From the NCBI GenBank assembly GCA_050249455.1, contig JBFWQM010000111.1:1-16180 (forward strand): a DNA stretch of 16,180 nt, read 5' to 3'. The DNA comes from JBFWQM01 sp050249455. Its GTDB lineage: Bacteria; Pseudomonadota; Alphaproteobacteria; MPNO01; VGEU01. Position 1 is the stretch's first letter. Each line of letters opens with the position of its first letter. The notes under the pieces were generated by a model, which worked only from the letters and a program-made list of their open reading frames with translations, made no database searches and was not told where the DNA came from. The position numbers and the translations under genes were made by a program. Shown in pieces: positions 7,103 to 14,693 of the stretch.

Positions 7103-8218
7103 TCAGACCGCGCGCCGTTCCCGCTCGCTGGCCGACTTGAGCTGGCCGCAGGCGGCCAGGATGTCGCGGCCGCGCGGGCGGCGGACGGGGGAGGAGTAGC
7201 CGGCGGCGTTGACGATCTCGGCGAACGCGTCGATCGCCGCGTCGGTCGCGCACTCGAACGGCGCGCCGGGCCAGGCGTTGAACGGGATCAGGTTGACCTT
7301 GGCCGGGATGCCGGCGATCAGCTTCACCAGCGCCCGGGCGTCGGCCGGGGAATCGTTGACCCCCTTCAGCATCACGTACTCGAAGGTGATGCGCCGGGCG
7401 TTGCTGGCGGTCGGGTAGTCGCGGCAGGCGGCGAGCAGCGACTTGATCGGGTACTTGCGGTTGATCGGCACGATGCGGTCGCGCAGCTCGTCGGTCACCG
7501 CGTGCAGCGAGATGGCAAGGCGGACGCCGAGCTCCTCCCCCACCCGACGGATCATCGGCACCACGCCGGCGGTGGACAAGGTGATCCGCCGCTTGCTGAC
7601 CGAGATGCCCTCGCCGTCCATGATGATGGTCAGCGCCTTGGCGACGTTGTCATAGTTATAGAGCGGCTCGCCCATCCCCATCATGACGATGTTGGACAGC
7701 ATCCGGCCGTCCTGCGGGCTGGGCCACTCGGCGTAGGAGTCGCGCGCCAGCATCATCTGGCCGACGATCTCCGCCGCCGTCAGGTTGCGCACCCAGAGCT
7801 GGGTGCCGGTGTGACAGAACCGGCAGTTCAGGGTGCAGCCGACCTGGGAGGAGATGCACAGCGCGCCGCGGTCCTCCTCCGGGATGAAGACGGCCTCGGC
7901 CTCCTTGCCGTCGCCGAAGCGCAGCAGCCACTTGCGCGTGCCATCCACCGAGTCCTGCTGCTGCGCCACCGCCGGCCGGGCGACCACGAAGTGCGCGGCC
8001 AGCAGGTCGCGCACCGGCTTGGCGAGCGTCGTCATCGCCGCGAAGTCGGCGACCCCGTGGTGGTACATCCAGTGCCAGACTTGGCGGGCGCGGAACGCCG
8101 GCAGGCCGTGCTCGGCCAGCACGGCGGCAAGCTCCGCCCGCGACAGGCCGACCAGGTTGCGGCGGTCCTCCACCGGCTGAGCGACCGGAGCCTTCTCGAT
8201 GACGTTGGCGGTATCCAT
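7103..8218 (-). CDS. rlmN: 23S rRNA A2503 / tRNA A37 C2-methyltransferase RlmN
   Basis: This radical-SAM enzyme methylates C2 of A2503 in 23S rRNA and A37 of some tRNAs. The 371-residue protein has the iron-sulfur motif CTLNCRFC with C128, C132 and C135. The two mechanistic cysteines are also present: C121 (in CISSQVGC) and C356 (in DILAACGQL), the latter being the methyl-carrying cysteine in RlmN. Other landmarks are FRARQVWHWMY, MMGMGEPLYNYDNV, SLHAVTDELRD and EYVMLKGVNDS. Presence of all five cysteines argues for RlmN rather than an unrelated radical-SAM protein; Cfr (C8 methylation) is far less likely for a housekeeping copy. The ATG at 8218 follows a TATATT box by only 6 nt (see separate entry). 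A 37-bp gap separates it from the upstream MFS gene. Confidence 0.97.
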   Translation of the reverse strand: MDTANVIEKAPVAQPVEDRRNLVGLSRAELAAVLAEHGLPAFRARQVWHWMYHHGVADFAAMTTLAKPVRDLLAAHFVVARPAVAQQQDSVDGTRKWLLRFGDGKEAEAVFIPEEDRGALCISSQVGCTLNCRFCHTGTQLWVRNLTAAEIVGQMMLARDSYAEWPSPQDGRMLSNIVMMGMGEPLYNYDNVAKALTIIMDGEGISVSKRRITLSTAGVVPMIRRVGEELGVRLAISLHAVTDELRDRIVPINRKYPIKSLLAACRDYPTASNARRITFEYVMLKGVNDSPADARALVKLIAGIPAKVNLIPFNAWPGAPFECATDAAIDAFAEIVNAAGYSSPVRRPRGRDILAACGQLKSASERERRAV

Positions 8219-8224
8219 CGCCCC

Positions 8225-8230
8225 AATATA
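8225..8230 (-). promoter_or_regulatory. Possible -10 element directly in front of rlmN
   Basis: TATATT (5/6 to the -10 consensus) on the minus strand ends 6 nt before the rlmN ATG. At that distance transcription would begin at or beside the A of the start codon, giving a leaderless mRNA. No convincing -35 box is present (best is TTCCCG 18 bp upstream). The alternative is simple read-through from the MFS gene with GGGG as a weak ribosome binding site. Confidence 0.3.
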
Positions 8231-8255
8231 GGTGCGGCCGTCGGTTGCGGGAACC

Positions 8256-9449
8256 TCAGGTCGTCGCGGCGGCCGGCAGCGGCCGGAAGCGGAACCAGAC
8301 CACCGCCGCCAGCGCCGTCAGCATGAACGGCAGCACCAGCCAGATCACCACGGACCAGCCCTGGGTCTGGGTGACGTAACCCGACACCAGGGTCGAGACG
8401 GTCACCATGCCGAACACCATCATGTCGTTGAAGCCCTGCACCTTGGCCCGCTCCGCCGGGCGGTAGGTGCGGGTCAGGAGCTCGGTGGCGCCGACGAACA
8501 TCAGCGCCCACCCCGACCCGACGAAGATGTTGGCGAGCAGGAAGTTGTGCTGGCCGATGCCGGCGAGCCCGATCGACGCGGCGGCGAGCTCCAGCAGCAC
8601 CCCCAGGGTCATCACGTTGACCAGCCCGAACCGGTTGATCATCCAGCCGGTGACGAACGAGGGCGCATACATCGCGACGATATGCCACTGGATGACGAAC
8701 GCCGTGGTCGAGAAGTCGAAGCCGCAGGCGACCATGGAGAGCGGGGTCGAGGTCATCAGGAACACCATGCCGCCCCAGGCGATCATCCCGGCCAGCACCG
8801 CGATCACGAAGCCCGGCTGGCGCGCGATCTCCGCCAGCGGCCGCACCGCGCCGGCGCGCTCGGCCGGCGACGGCTTCGGCATGTCCAGCCGCCATACCGT
8901 CGCGATGATGAACAGCGGCACGACCGACACGATCGCGTAGGTGCCGGCGAACACGTAGGGCAGGAACAGGTCCTTCGATACCTTGGCGAGCTCCGGCCCG
9001 ACCACCGCGGCGACGATGCCGCCGCCAATGACGTAGGAAATCGCCTTGGCGCGGAACTTGGGCTCCTCCGCCGCCTCCGCCGCGGCGAAGCGATAGAACA
9101 TGGCGAAGCACGAGAACACGCCCATCTGGGCGGTCGCCAGGCAGAACAGCCAGAACGAGTGGATCCAGATCGCCGCCGCCCCGGTCAGCGCGCCGGAGAC
9201 GCCCAGCAGCGCGCCGAGGATGAAGCCGTTGCGCCGCCCGATGCTGCGCATCAGGTAGGACGCCGGGGTCGCCATCGCCATGATGGTGATCCACTGGAAG
9301 GCGTGCGGCACGGTGGCCATCGTCTTGTCGACCGCCAGCATCGCGCCGACCAGCGGCGCGGTGGTGATCATCAGCGACATCGTCGTGTTGGCCAGGGCCT
9401 GGCTGACGGTCAGCAAGGCGACATTGCGCCTTGCCGTGGCGGACGCCAT
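8256..9449 (-). CDS. Major facilitator superfamily permease
   Basis: A 397-residue, strongly hydrophobic protein with about twelve predicted helices in two six-helix halves. The loop after helix 2 reads YLMRSIGRRNGF, a form of the MFS G-x-L-(G/A)-D/R-R-x-(R/K)-R signature with the R-RR basic cluster. The central cytoplasmic loop is around WRLDMPKPSPAERAGA. The second half repeats the pattern with GWMINRFGLVN. The ATG 9449 has the ribosome binding site GAGGGAG 9 nt upstream. The type of substrate cannot be deduced: it is an inner-membrane secondary transporter, possibly efflux. It is followed after 37 bp by rlmN in the same direction and preceded by a weak promoter. Confidence 0.9.
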   Translation of the reverse strand: MASATARRNVALLTVSQALANTTMSLMITTAPLVGAMLAVDKTMATVPHAFQWITIMAMATPASYLMRSIGRRNGFILGALLGVSGALTGAAAIWIHSFWLFCLATAQMGVFSCFAMFYRFAAAEAAEEPKFRAKAISYVIGGGIVAAVVGPELAKVSKDLFLPYVFAGTYAIVSVVPLFIIATVWRLDMPKPSPAERAGAVRPLAEIARQPGFVIAVLAGMIAWGGMVFLMTSTPLSMVACGFDFSTTAFVIQWHIVAMYAPSFVTGWMINRFGLVNVMTLGVLLELAAASIGLAGIGQHNFLLANIFVGSGWALMFVGATELLTRTYRPAERAKVQGFNDMMVFGMVTVSTLVSGYVTQTQGWSVVIWLVLPFMLTALAAVVWFRFRPLPAAATT

Positions 9450-9482
9450 CGGGGCTGCTCCCTCGAGCGGAAAGGGGGCCGG

Positions 9483-9511
9483 AATCTACCCCTGCCGGGG
9501 GCCGTGGCCAA
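9483..9511 (-). promoter_or_regulatory. Weak sigma-70-like promoter for the MFS gene at 8256-9449
   Basis: On the minus strand TTGGCC (9511-9506, 4/6) and TAGATT (9488-9483, 4/6) are spaced by exactly 17 bp, with the start codon about 33 nt beyond. It falls in the 86-bp gap between the ialB-like gene and the MFS gene, where a promoter would be expected. The match quality alone is modest. Confidence 0.35.
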
Positions 9512-9535
9512 GCGGCACGACGCCGCGGCGCCGGC

Positions 9536-10048
9536 CTACTTGCCCGAGCACGCCCGCTGGCTGGCGCGGTGGGCCGCGGTGAACCCCTTAAGGGAGAACG
9601 TGTCGACAGTCTTGGTATTGCGGCTGGACACGCCGTTCACCACCAGGTTCTGGCCGGCGACCATGGCACGGACGATGGCCGCATCGGCCTGGGCGTCGTA
9701 GGCCCAGGCGGTGTCGCCCTTGGTGAACATCTTGAAGTTCTGGCCGTCGACGGCGACCTCGGCCGTGCCGTCGTCCTTGAAGGAATAGCCGGCGGTGAAG
9801 CTGACCTCCGCCGCAACCTTCTCGGCCGGACGATTGGTGACCTGGAGGAAGACCTCGCCGCGGCGGGTGTACTTGCCCTCGGATTTCTTGGGCGCCGCGT
9901 GGACGTAGCAGATCTTGCCCTTGCCCTCGTCGACGGCGTAGGCCGCCCAGTCGTCGAACACCCCGAGCCGGGTCACCGCGGCCGTTGCCGGCAGCGGCAG
10001 TGCGGCCGCCGCAGCCAGAGCCAGCACGGCGATCGTCGCAAAATGCAT
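9536..10048 (-). CDS. IalB-like (invasion-associated locus B family) secreted protein
   Basis: A 170-residue protein that begins with a signal peptide (MHFATIAVLALAAAAALPLP, cleavage probably after ATAA at about residue 24), so it should be periplasmic or surface-associated. The mature part matches the IalB domain pattern: GVFDDWAAYA, KICYVHAAPKKSEGKY, RRGEVFLQVTNRP, AGYSFKDDGTAEV, KGDTAWAYDAQADA, and the end SSRNTKTVDTFSLKGFTAA. Two cysteines (in KICYV and RACSGK) could form a disulfide. IalB was described in Bartonella as an invasion factor, but the family is widespread in free-living alphaproteobacteria, so the name does not imply pathogenicity. Start ATG 10048 has GTGGAGG 4 nt upstream; a longer in-frame start at 10207 would run through the trmH-like gene. 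It begins 19 nt after that gene's stop and is probably cotranscribed. Confidence 0.85.
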   Translation of the reverse strand: MHFATIAVLALAAAAALPLPATAAVTRLGVFDDWAAYAVDEGKGKICYVHAAPKKSEGKYTRRGEVFLQVTNRPAEKVAAEVSFTAGYSFKDDGTAEVAVDGQNFKMFTKGDTAWAYDAQADAAIVRAMVAGQNLVVNGVSSRNTKTVDTFSLKGFTAAHRASQRACSGK

Positions 10049-10067
10049 CGTCCTCCACCCCCCAAGT

Positions 10068-10622
10068 TCAGGCCTGTCCGCCGCCCCCCGCAAGGCCGCG
10101 CCGGCGCCGGATCGGCGCACCGAAGACATGCGGCGGCAGCGGCAGGGCCGGCCCGCCCGGCAAAACCGGACGTTCGCCGAATCGGCGCGTCGAGAGCAAC
10201 CTGTCATACATCACGATGGCCCCCGCTGTACCGACGTTGATCGAGAACCGCGTCGGAATCTTCACCACATGCGCGCAACGCGCAAGCACGTCGGGCGCCA
10301 GCCCGAGTCGTTCGCCGCCGAACACGTAGGCGGCCTGGCGCGGGTGGCGGAAGCTCGGCAGGTCGACCGCATCGTCGGCGATCTCCACCCCGACCAGGCA
10401 GCAGCCCTGCGGCAGCCGCATCGACTCGACATCGGCGAACCGGTAGAACGGCACCTGCTCGGCGGAGCTCGCGGTGTCCGACTTCGCGTCCGACAGCCGC
10501 GGCATCTCGCCGACGGTGAAGATGAAGCTGGCCCCGAAGGCGTGCGCCGAGCGGAACAGGTTGCCCAGGTTCATCGCCTTGTCGATGCCGGCCACGCCGA
10601 TGCCGAAATAGCCGCGCGTCAT
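10068..10622 (-). CDS. SPOUT (TrmH/SpoU) family RNA 2'-O-methyltransferase
   Basis: A 184-residue protein with the three SpoU motifs: motif 1 NLGNLFRSAHAFG (residues 18-30, with the catalytic-type Asn and Arg), motif 2 AYVFGGERLGL (98-108) and motif 3 IPTRFSINVGTAGAI (122-136). Such enzymes methylate a ribose 2'-OH in tRNA or rRNA as dimers, with a trefoil-knot SAM site. There is no N-terminal substrate-binding extension: the SPOUT domain begins at once (GYFGIGVAG), so this is the compact form. The target nucleotide cannot be stated. The C-terminal tail is proline- and arginine-rich (RRFGERPVLPGG onward). The ATG 10622 agrees with the usual family start; AGGG before it is a poor ribosome binding site. 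It diverges from the methyltransferase gene at 10710. Confidence 0.9.
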   Translation of the reverse strand: MTRGYFGIGVAGIDKAMNLGNLFRSAHAFGASFIFTVGEMPRLSDAKSDTASSAEQVPFYRFADVESMRLPQGCCLVGVEIADDAVDLPSFRHPRQAAYVFGGERLGLAPDVLARCAHVVKIPTRFSINVGTAGAIVMYDRLLSTRRFGERPVLPGGPALPLPPHVFGAPIRRRRGLAGGGGQA

Positions 10623-10709
10623 GCCCTAAGATGCGCAAGGCGGGCCCGGTTCCGCAACCCCTGCGCGGTCACTTTGACGGGACCGCGGCGGCAATTCGAG
10701 CAGAATGCG

Positions 10710-11939
10710 ATGAATGATTCGGTTCGCGCCCAGTACGAGGCCTATCCCTACCCGCCGCGCGACCCCGCCGACGAAGCGAAGCGGCTGATCGTCGGCAGCC
10801 CCAGCCACGTGCTGGAGATCGACCACCACGTCTTCGCGGGACGGCGGGATTTCTCCCGGCCGTTCCGCGCCCTGTTCGCCGGCGGCGGCACCGGCGACGG
10901 CACGATCATGCTGGCGCAGCAGCTCGCCGACCGCGGCGCAGCGGCGGAGATCGTCCACCTCGACCTCGCGGCGGCCGCGCAGGACGTCGCGCGCGCCCGC
11001 GCCGCGGCGCGGGGGCTGGACCGGGTGCGGTTCGTGCGCGGCTCGCTGCTCGACCTGCCGGCGCTCGGCCTCGGCACGTTCGACTACATCGACTGCTGCG
11101 GCGTGCTGCACCATCTCGACGATCCGCTGGCCGGGCTGAAGGCGCTGGCCGGCGCGCTCGCCGACGACGGCGGCATGGGGCTGATGGTCTATGCGCCGCT
11201 CGGCCGCACCGGCGTCTACCCGCTGCAGGCGCTGCTGCGCACGCTCGCCGGCAACGCGCCGCCGCCCGATCAGGTCGCTGTGGCGCGGCGGCTGCTCGAC
11301 CAGCTTCCGGCGACCAACTGGTTCAAGCGCAACCCGCACGTCCAGGACCACGCCAACCTGGGCGATGCCGGCCTCTACGACCTGCTGCTGCACAGCCGGG
11401 ACCGCGCATTCACGGTGATGGAGCTGGCCGGCATGATCGGCGCGGCGCGGCTGCGGATCGTCGGCTTCGTCGATCCGGTGCGCTACGAGCCGTCCGCCTA
11501 CCTCACCGACCGCGACCTGCTGGCGCGCCTGGCGCACCTGCAGCCGCTGGAGCGCTGCGCCTTCGCCGAATACCTGGTCGGCAACATGAAGACCCATGCG
11601 GTGTACGTCGTGAAGGCGGCCAACCGCAGCGAGACGGTGGCGCAGCCCGACGGCCCCGACGCGGTGCCGGTGATGCGCGACGGCGACGGACCGGCGTTCG
11701 CTGCGCGGATCCGGGACAACCGCGTGGTGCGCCTGCACTACGACGGCATCGACATCCGGCTGCCGCTGCCGCCGCTGTCGCCGGCGATCGTGGCGCTGAT
11801 CGACGGCCGGCGCAGCCTGGGCGAGATCCATGCCGCGCTGTCGCCGCCGGTGGACTGGCCCGAGTTCAAGCGCGCGTTCGACACGCTGTACCTCACCATG
11901 CATGCCCACGGCGGCATGTTCGTTCGCCGCAAGGGCTGA
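10710..11939 (+). CDS. Class I SAM-dependent methyltransferase with a C-terminal PqqD/winged-helix-like domain
   Basis: A 409-residue protein. The N-terminus AQYEAYPYPPRDP precedes a Rossmann methyltransferase fold: SAM motif I ALFAGGGTGDGTIML (residues 54-68), acidic loop IVHLDL (81-86), GSLLDLP (111-117) and motif IV/post-I FDYIDCCGVLHHLDDP (124-139). After about residue 300 comes a separate region: RIRDNRVVRLHYDGIDIRLP, then IVALIDGRRSLGEI, then FKRAFDTLYLTMHAHGGMF. The stretch LIDGRRSLGEI resembles the core of PqqD/winged-helix modules that bind peptides or carriers; that comparison is mine, from pattern only. The substrate is unknown. ATG 10710 is chosen because the family-like start MNDSVRAQYEAYPYP follows; the frame stays open upstream to 10128 but that part lies over the trmH-like gene. 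The stop is 3 bp from the convergent MFS stop. Confidence 0.88.
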   Translation: MNDSVRAQYEAYPYPPRDPADEAKRLIVGSPSHVLEIDHHVFAGRRDFSRPFRALFAGGGTGDGTIMLAQQLADRGAAAEIVHLDLAAAAQDVARARAAARGLDRVRFVRGSLLDLPALGLGTFDYIDCCGVLHHLDDPLAGLKALAGALADDGGMGLMVYAPLGRTGVYPLQALLRTLAGNAPPPDQVAVARRLLDQLPATNWFKRNPHVQDHANLGDAGLYDLLLHSRDRAFTVMELAGMIGAARLRIVGFVDPVRYEPSAYLTDRDLLARLAHLQPLERCAFAEYLVGNMKTHAVYVVKAANRSETVAQPDGPDAVPVMRDGDGPAFAARIRDNRVVRLHYDGIDIRLPLPPLSPAIVALIDGRRSLGEIHAALSPPVDWPEFKRAFDTLYLTMHAHGGMFVRRKG

Positions 11940-11942
11940 CGG

Positions 11943-13151
11943 TCAGGCGACCTGCGGACGGGCGGGCGCCGGGCGGGACAGGACCAGCCCCGACAGCGCC
12001 GCGAACCCGGCGAGCACGAAGAAGCCGGCGGCGTAGGAGCCGGTGAGCGTCACCAGGATGCCGAACAGCGGCGGCGAGACGACGACGCCGGCGAAGGTGA
12101 TGGTCAGCGCGCCGCCGGTGGCGCGGCTGGTCTCGTGACGCGGCGCGACCCGCGCGACCTCGGCCAGGAATACGCCGTTCCAGCCGACCGCGGTCGCGCC
12201 GTAGGCGGCGGCGACCGCGAACATCGCCCACATCGGCCATGACGGCGCGAACAGCGCCGTGGCGCCGGCGGTGACCGCCATCGCGAGGCCGAGGCCGGCC
12301 AGCACCGCCCTCGCCCGGCCGATCCAGTCGGCCACCGCGCCCCACACGATGCGCCCTGCGATGCCGCCGGCCTGCGACACCGAGAGCACGAGGCCCGCCT
12401 CCACCAGGGTCAGCTTCACGTCGGACACCAGGTAGGTGACCAGGAACGCGGTCAGGCACTGCTGCGTCGCCGAGAACGACGACGAGGTGATGACCAGGGT
12501 GCGCAGCGCGCGGTCGCGCAGCACCAGCCGCAGCGGCTCCACCAGCCCGCCGCGGAACATCGTCGCGCCGGGTTCGCGGTCGGCATCGAACCTCCGCCGG
12601 GTCGGCGCGATGGCGAGCGCGCCGGCCAGCGCGATGGCGCCGACCGCGTAGGCCGCCCCCTGCCAGCCCCACGTCACCACCAGCGCCGGGATCAGGACGC
12701 CGGCGATCATGCCGCCGATCGGCACGCCGGTCTGCTTGATCGAGAACACCAGCGACATCAGCCGCGGCGAGGTGTGGCGCGACAGCACGTGGCTGCTGGC
12801 CGGCGTGGTCGGCCCGTAGCCGAGCCCGACCACCAGCGCCGCCACCACGAGCAGCGGCCACGCCGCCGCGGTGGCGATGGCGAGCCCCGCCGCGCAGATC
12901 GCGAGCGCCGCCTGGCTGGTCAGGATCGCGCCGTAGCGCACCACGAAGCCGCCGCAGAACAGCGTCGCCGTCATGGCGCCGAGATAGACCAGGGCGGAAT
13001 AGACGCCGACCACCACCGACGGCGGGCTGCCGATGTCGGGCGCCGCCGACGGCGCCATGATCGGCATCGCCAGCGAGCTCATGGTGACGAGCGCCTGGAC
13101 GGCAAGGGTGGCGGACAGCGCGGTCGCGGTGACCGCGGCGGGACTGGGCAT
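11943..13151 (-). CDS. Major facilitator superfamily permease at the end of the nitrile hydratase gene cluster
   Basis: A 402-residue twelve-helix protein. Landmarks are ALVYLGAMTATLFCGGFVV (helix 2), LVVGLGYGPTTPASS (helix 4), SIKQTGVPIGGM (helix 5, seen in many MFS anion or metabolite carriers), and in the second half SQAGGIAGRIVWGAVADWIG (the repeated MFS loop 2-3 signature). It is in the inner membrane. Start ATG 13151 is 47 bp after the NTF2-like gene stop, same strand, with a 7-bp hairpin between; no strong ribosome binding site. Position suggests uptake or export of a nitrile, amide or acid, or even a cofactor precursor, but it is not a cobalt permease of the NhlF/NiCoT type, so cobalt supply is not explained by it. 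Codon use looks like that of the neighbours. The end abuts the convergent methyltransferase gene (TGA-CGG-TCA). Confidence 0.9.
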   Translation of the reverse strand: MPSPAAVTATALSATLAVQALVTMSSLAMPIMAPSAAPDIGSPPSVVVGVYSALVYLGAMTATLFCGGFVVRYGAILTSQAALAICAAGLAIATAAAWPLLVVAALVVGLGYGPTTPASSHVLSRHTSPRLMSLVFSIKQTGVPIGGMIAGVLIPALVVTWGWQGAAYAVGAIALAGALAIAPTRRRFDADREPGATMFRGGLVEPLRLVLRDRALRTLVITSSSFSATQQCLTAFLVTYLVSDVKLTLVEAGLVLSVSQAGGIAGRIVWGAVADWIGRARAVLAGLGLAMAVTAGATALFAPSWPMWAMFAVAAAYGATAVGWNGVFLAEVARVAPRHETSRATGGALTITFAGVVVSPPLFGILVTLTGSYAAGFFVLAGFAALSGLVLSRPAPARPQVA

Positions 13152-13177
13152 GGCCGCAGTCTGTCCGTCGCCCGGCG

Positions 13178-13194
13178 GCGCGTCAACGACGCGC
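13178..13194 (-). other. Hairpin between the NTF2-like gene and the MFS gene
   Basis: A perfect 7-bp stem GCGCGTC/GACGCGC with a 3-nt loop lies in the 47-bp gap between the stop of the NTF2-like gene and the ATG of the MFS gene. There is no T-tract after it, so it is not a classic terminator; it could slow ribosomes or RNase, or be incidental in such GC-rich DNA. Confidence 0.4.
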
Positions 13195-13198
13195 GCGG

Positions 13199-13654
13199 CT
13201 ATCGCGTCGGCGCGATCAGGTCGTCGGGGACGCTGGTGCCATCGCGCTCCACGTCCCAGGCCTGGGAAACGATGCGCCACCGGCCGCCGTCCTTGACCAG
13301 GAGCATCGCCTCGACGCCGCGCACCACCTTGGTCCCGTTCTCGGTGATCTCGCAGGCGCCGAGCGCGACCGCCACGTTGCCGAACACGCGGACCCGGGTG
13401 CCGAGCACCCGTTCGCCGAAGGTCCCGAGCGAGGTCTGCGCCAATCCCTTCATCCGCTCGACGAAGCCGTCGACGGTCTGCATCGCCGCCGGCCGCGCGG
13501 CGGGATAGAGCGTGGCGCCGGGCAGGAAATCGGCGGCGAAGGCCGGCCAATCGGCCGTGGTCGCCGCGTTCCAGTTCAGGCTGGCGAACTGCCGCGCGAC
13601 GATCGCCTCGATGGCGCAGACGTCGTCCTCGATTGCGGACGCCGACGCCGTCAC
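13199..13654 (-). CDS. NTF2-like / SnoaL-fold protein of unknown function in the nitrile hydratase operon
   Basis: A 151-residue cytosolic protein with no signal peptide or membrane segment. The pattern fits the NTF2-like cone fold (DUF4440/SgcJ type): helix ASAIEDDVCAIEAIVARQF, then DWPAFAADFLPGATLYP, a middle helix FVERMKGLAQ, and C-terminal strands VRVFGNVAVALGACEI and VVRGVEAMLLVKDGGRWRIVSQAWDVE. Such folds serve as hydrolases, isomerases or binding proteins; the activity here is unknown. Start is GTG 13654, whose first four bases GTGA contain the stop of the nitrile hydratase accessory gene, so translation is coupled. This makes it a genuine member of the operon, although the known nitrile hydratase clusters I recall do not include such a protein. 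Confidence 0.8.
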   Translation of the reverse strand: MTASASAIEDDVCAIEAIVARQFASLNWNAATTADWPAFAADFLPGATLYPAARPAAMQTVDGFVERMKGLAQTSLGTFGERVLGTRVRVFGNVAVALGACEITENGTKVVRGVEAMLLVKDGGRWRIVSQAWDVERDGTSVPDDLIAPTR

Positions 13655-14040
13655 CGGAAATCCGCCGCGGTCAGCACGATCGGATCGCCGTGCGGCGTCC
13701 GGTCGGCCGCGTGGTCCCAGGCGTCGCGGTAGCGCGCCAGGGTGGCCGGGTCGGTCGCCCCCTTCAGGGCGACGATGCGTTCCAGCGCGGCGAGCCAGTG
13801 GCGATAGTAGGTATCGCCGAGGTCGGGGTCGCCGGCGGCCTGGGCGCGCCTGATCTCGGCCGAGAAGACCTCCGCCCATTCGGGCCAGGTGAACAGGCCG
13901 CGCTCGTGCAGCGCCAGCACGATGGCGAAGGCCTGCGCCTCCCACGGCTCGCGGAAGACCGGTCCCTCCGGGCCGCGCGGGATCGACGGCACCGCCGCGA
14001 GCGCGCGCTCGGTGGCCGCATCCGCGCCAGTGCCGGTCAC
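13651..14040 (-). CDS. Nitrile hydratase accessory (activator) protein
   Basis: A 129-residue protein homologous to the N-terminal part of the nitrile hydratase beta subunit and typical of the accessory family (P14K/NhlE type). The core FREPWEAQAFAIVLALHERGLFTWPEWAEVFSAEI (residues about 27-61, given here in two parts: FREPWEAQAFAIVLALHERG and LFTWPEWAEVF) is the family signature, parallel to APWEGRVLAMQRTMG in beta. In Co-type systems this protein forms a complex with the alpha subunit and mediates cobalt loading and cysteine oxidation by subunit swapping. The next conserved part is YYRHWLAALERIV. Start GTG 14040 overlaps the beta stop by four bases (GTGA), with GGAG 5 nt upstream. Its own stop overlaps the NTF2-like gene in the same way. 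Confidence 0.92.
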   Translation of the reverse strand: MTGTGADAATERALAAVPSIPRGPEGPVFREPWEAQAFAIVLALHERGLFTWPEWAEVFSAEIRRAQAAGDPDLGDTYYRHWLAALERIVALKGATDPATLARYRDAWDHAADRTPHGDPIVLTAADFR

Positions 14041-14693
14041 GCGCGCTCCAGGTACGGTTCGAAAGCCTCGATCGACACCTTCAGGGCCGGGTCGCACGCC
14101 TCGCCCCACAGCTCGCGGCCCTCGAACACCACGGTGTAGAGCCATTGCGGGTTCTCGCCGCCGCCGGTCGCCACCGTGTCGGGGAAGACGTGGCAGCCGC
14201 GGATCGCCTCCACCACCCCGATGCGGCCGCGGGCGTAGCGCGGCAGGCGGGTGTGGGTCTCCGGGTTGATGTTCTTCGCGCGCACCCGGTCGCCCGGCTT
14301 GAACTGCGCCGCCGCGTTGGTCGGCCGGTCGTAGCGGCCGCGGTTGAGCGCGAACTCGACCTGTGCGGGATGCATTACCCGCGGCAGCGTCTTGCCCGGC
14401 CGCAGGGACCGGCCCGCCGCCAGCTCGTCGGCGCCGACCAGTCCGCGCTCGACCAGGCAATCCTCCAGCCCCTTCGCCCAGCGCTCGTAGTAGGAGAGCG
14501 TGAGGTAGACCGCCGGCGGCAGCGCTTCCTGCGCGGCGCGCGATTCGTCGATCGTCCACTGGCCGGTGAAGCCCATCGTGCGCTGCATCGCGAGCACGCG
14601 CCCTTCCCACGGCGCGTGGAACGGCGGCTCGTCCGCCTCCTCCACCACCGGCCCGAAGCCGTGCATGCCGCCCATGTCGTGGATCGAGTTCAT
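14037..14693 (-). CDS. nthB: Nitrile hydratase subunit beta
   Basis: A 218-residue beta subunit, normal in length. It begins MNSIHDMGGMHGFGPVV, the conserved start of the family, followed by FHAPWEGRVLAM, TIDESRAAQEALPPAVYLTL, SYYERWAKGLEDCLVERGLV, and in the C-terminal SH3-like barrel FKPGDRVRAKNINPETHTRLPRYARGR (given as FKPGDRVRAKNIN and HTRLPRYARG) and YTVVFEGRELWGE. Arginines in these regions hydrogen-bond to the oxidised cysteines of the alpha metal site in known structures. With alpha it hydrates nitriles to amides in the cytosol. Start ATG 14693 overlaps the alpha stop (ATGA), with GGAGG about 10 nt upstream, so alpha and beta are translated in a coupled way. Confidence 0.97.
   Translation of the reverse strand: MNSIHDMGGMHGFGPVVEEADEPPFHAPWEGRVLAMQRTMGFTGQWTIDESRAAQEALPPAVYLTLSYYERWAKGLEDCLVERGLVGADELAAGRSLRPGKTLPRVMHPAQVEFALNRGRYDRPTNAAAQFKPGDRVRAKNINPETHTRLPRYARGRIGVVEAIRGCHVFPDTVATGGGENPQWLYTVVFEGRELWGEACDPALKVSIEAFEPYLERA

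Noticed and set aside
10128..10709. N-terminal extension of the methyltransferase to 10128
   Set aside because: It is antisense to the trmH-like gene; the family-like start is at 10710.
10623..10709. Promoters in the trmH/methyltransferase divergent gap
   Set aside because: TTGACG at about 10673 is a good -35 box but no -10 lies at a usable distance on either strand, so I do not annotate one.
13152..13550. N-terminal extension of the second MFS protein
   Set aside because: The frame overlaps the NTF2-like gene, and the extension is non-hydrophobic shadow sequence.
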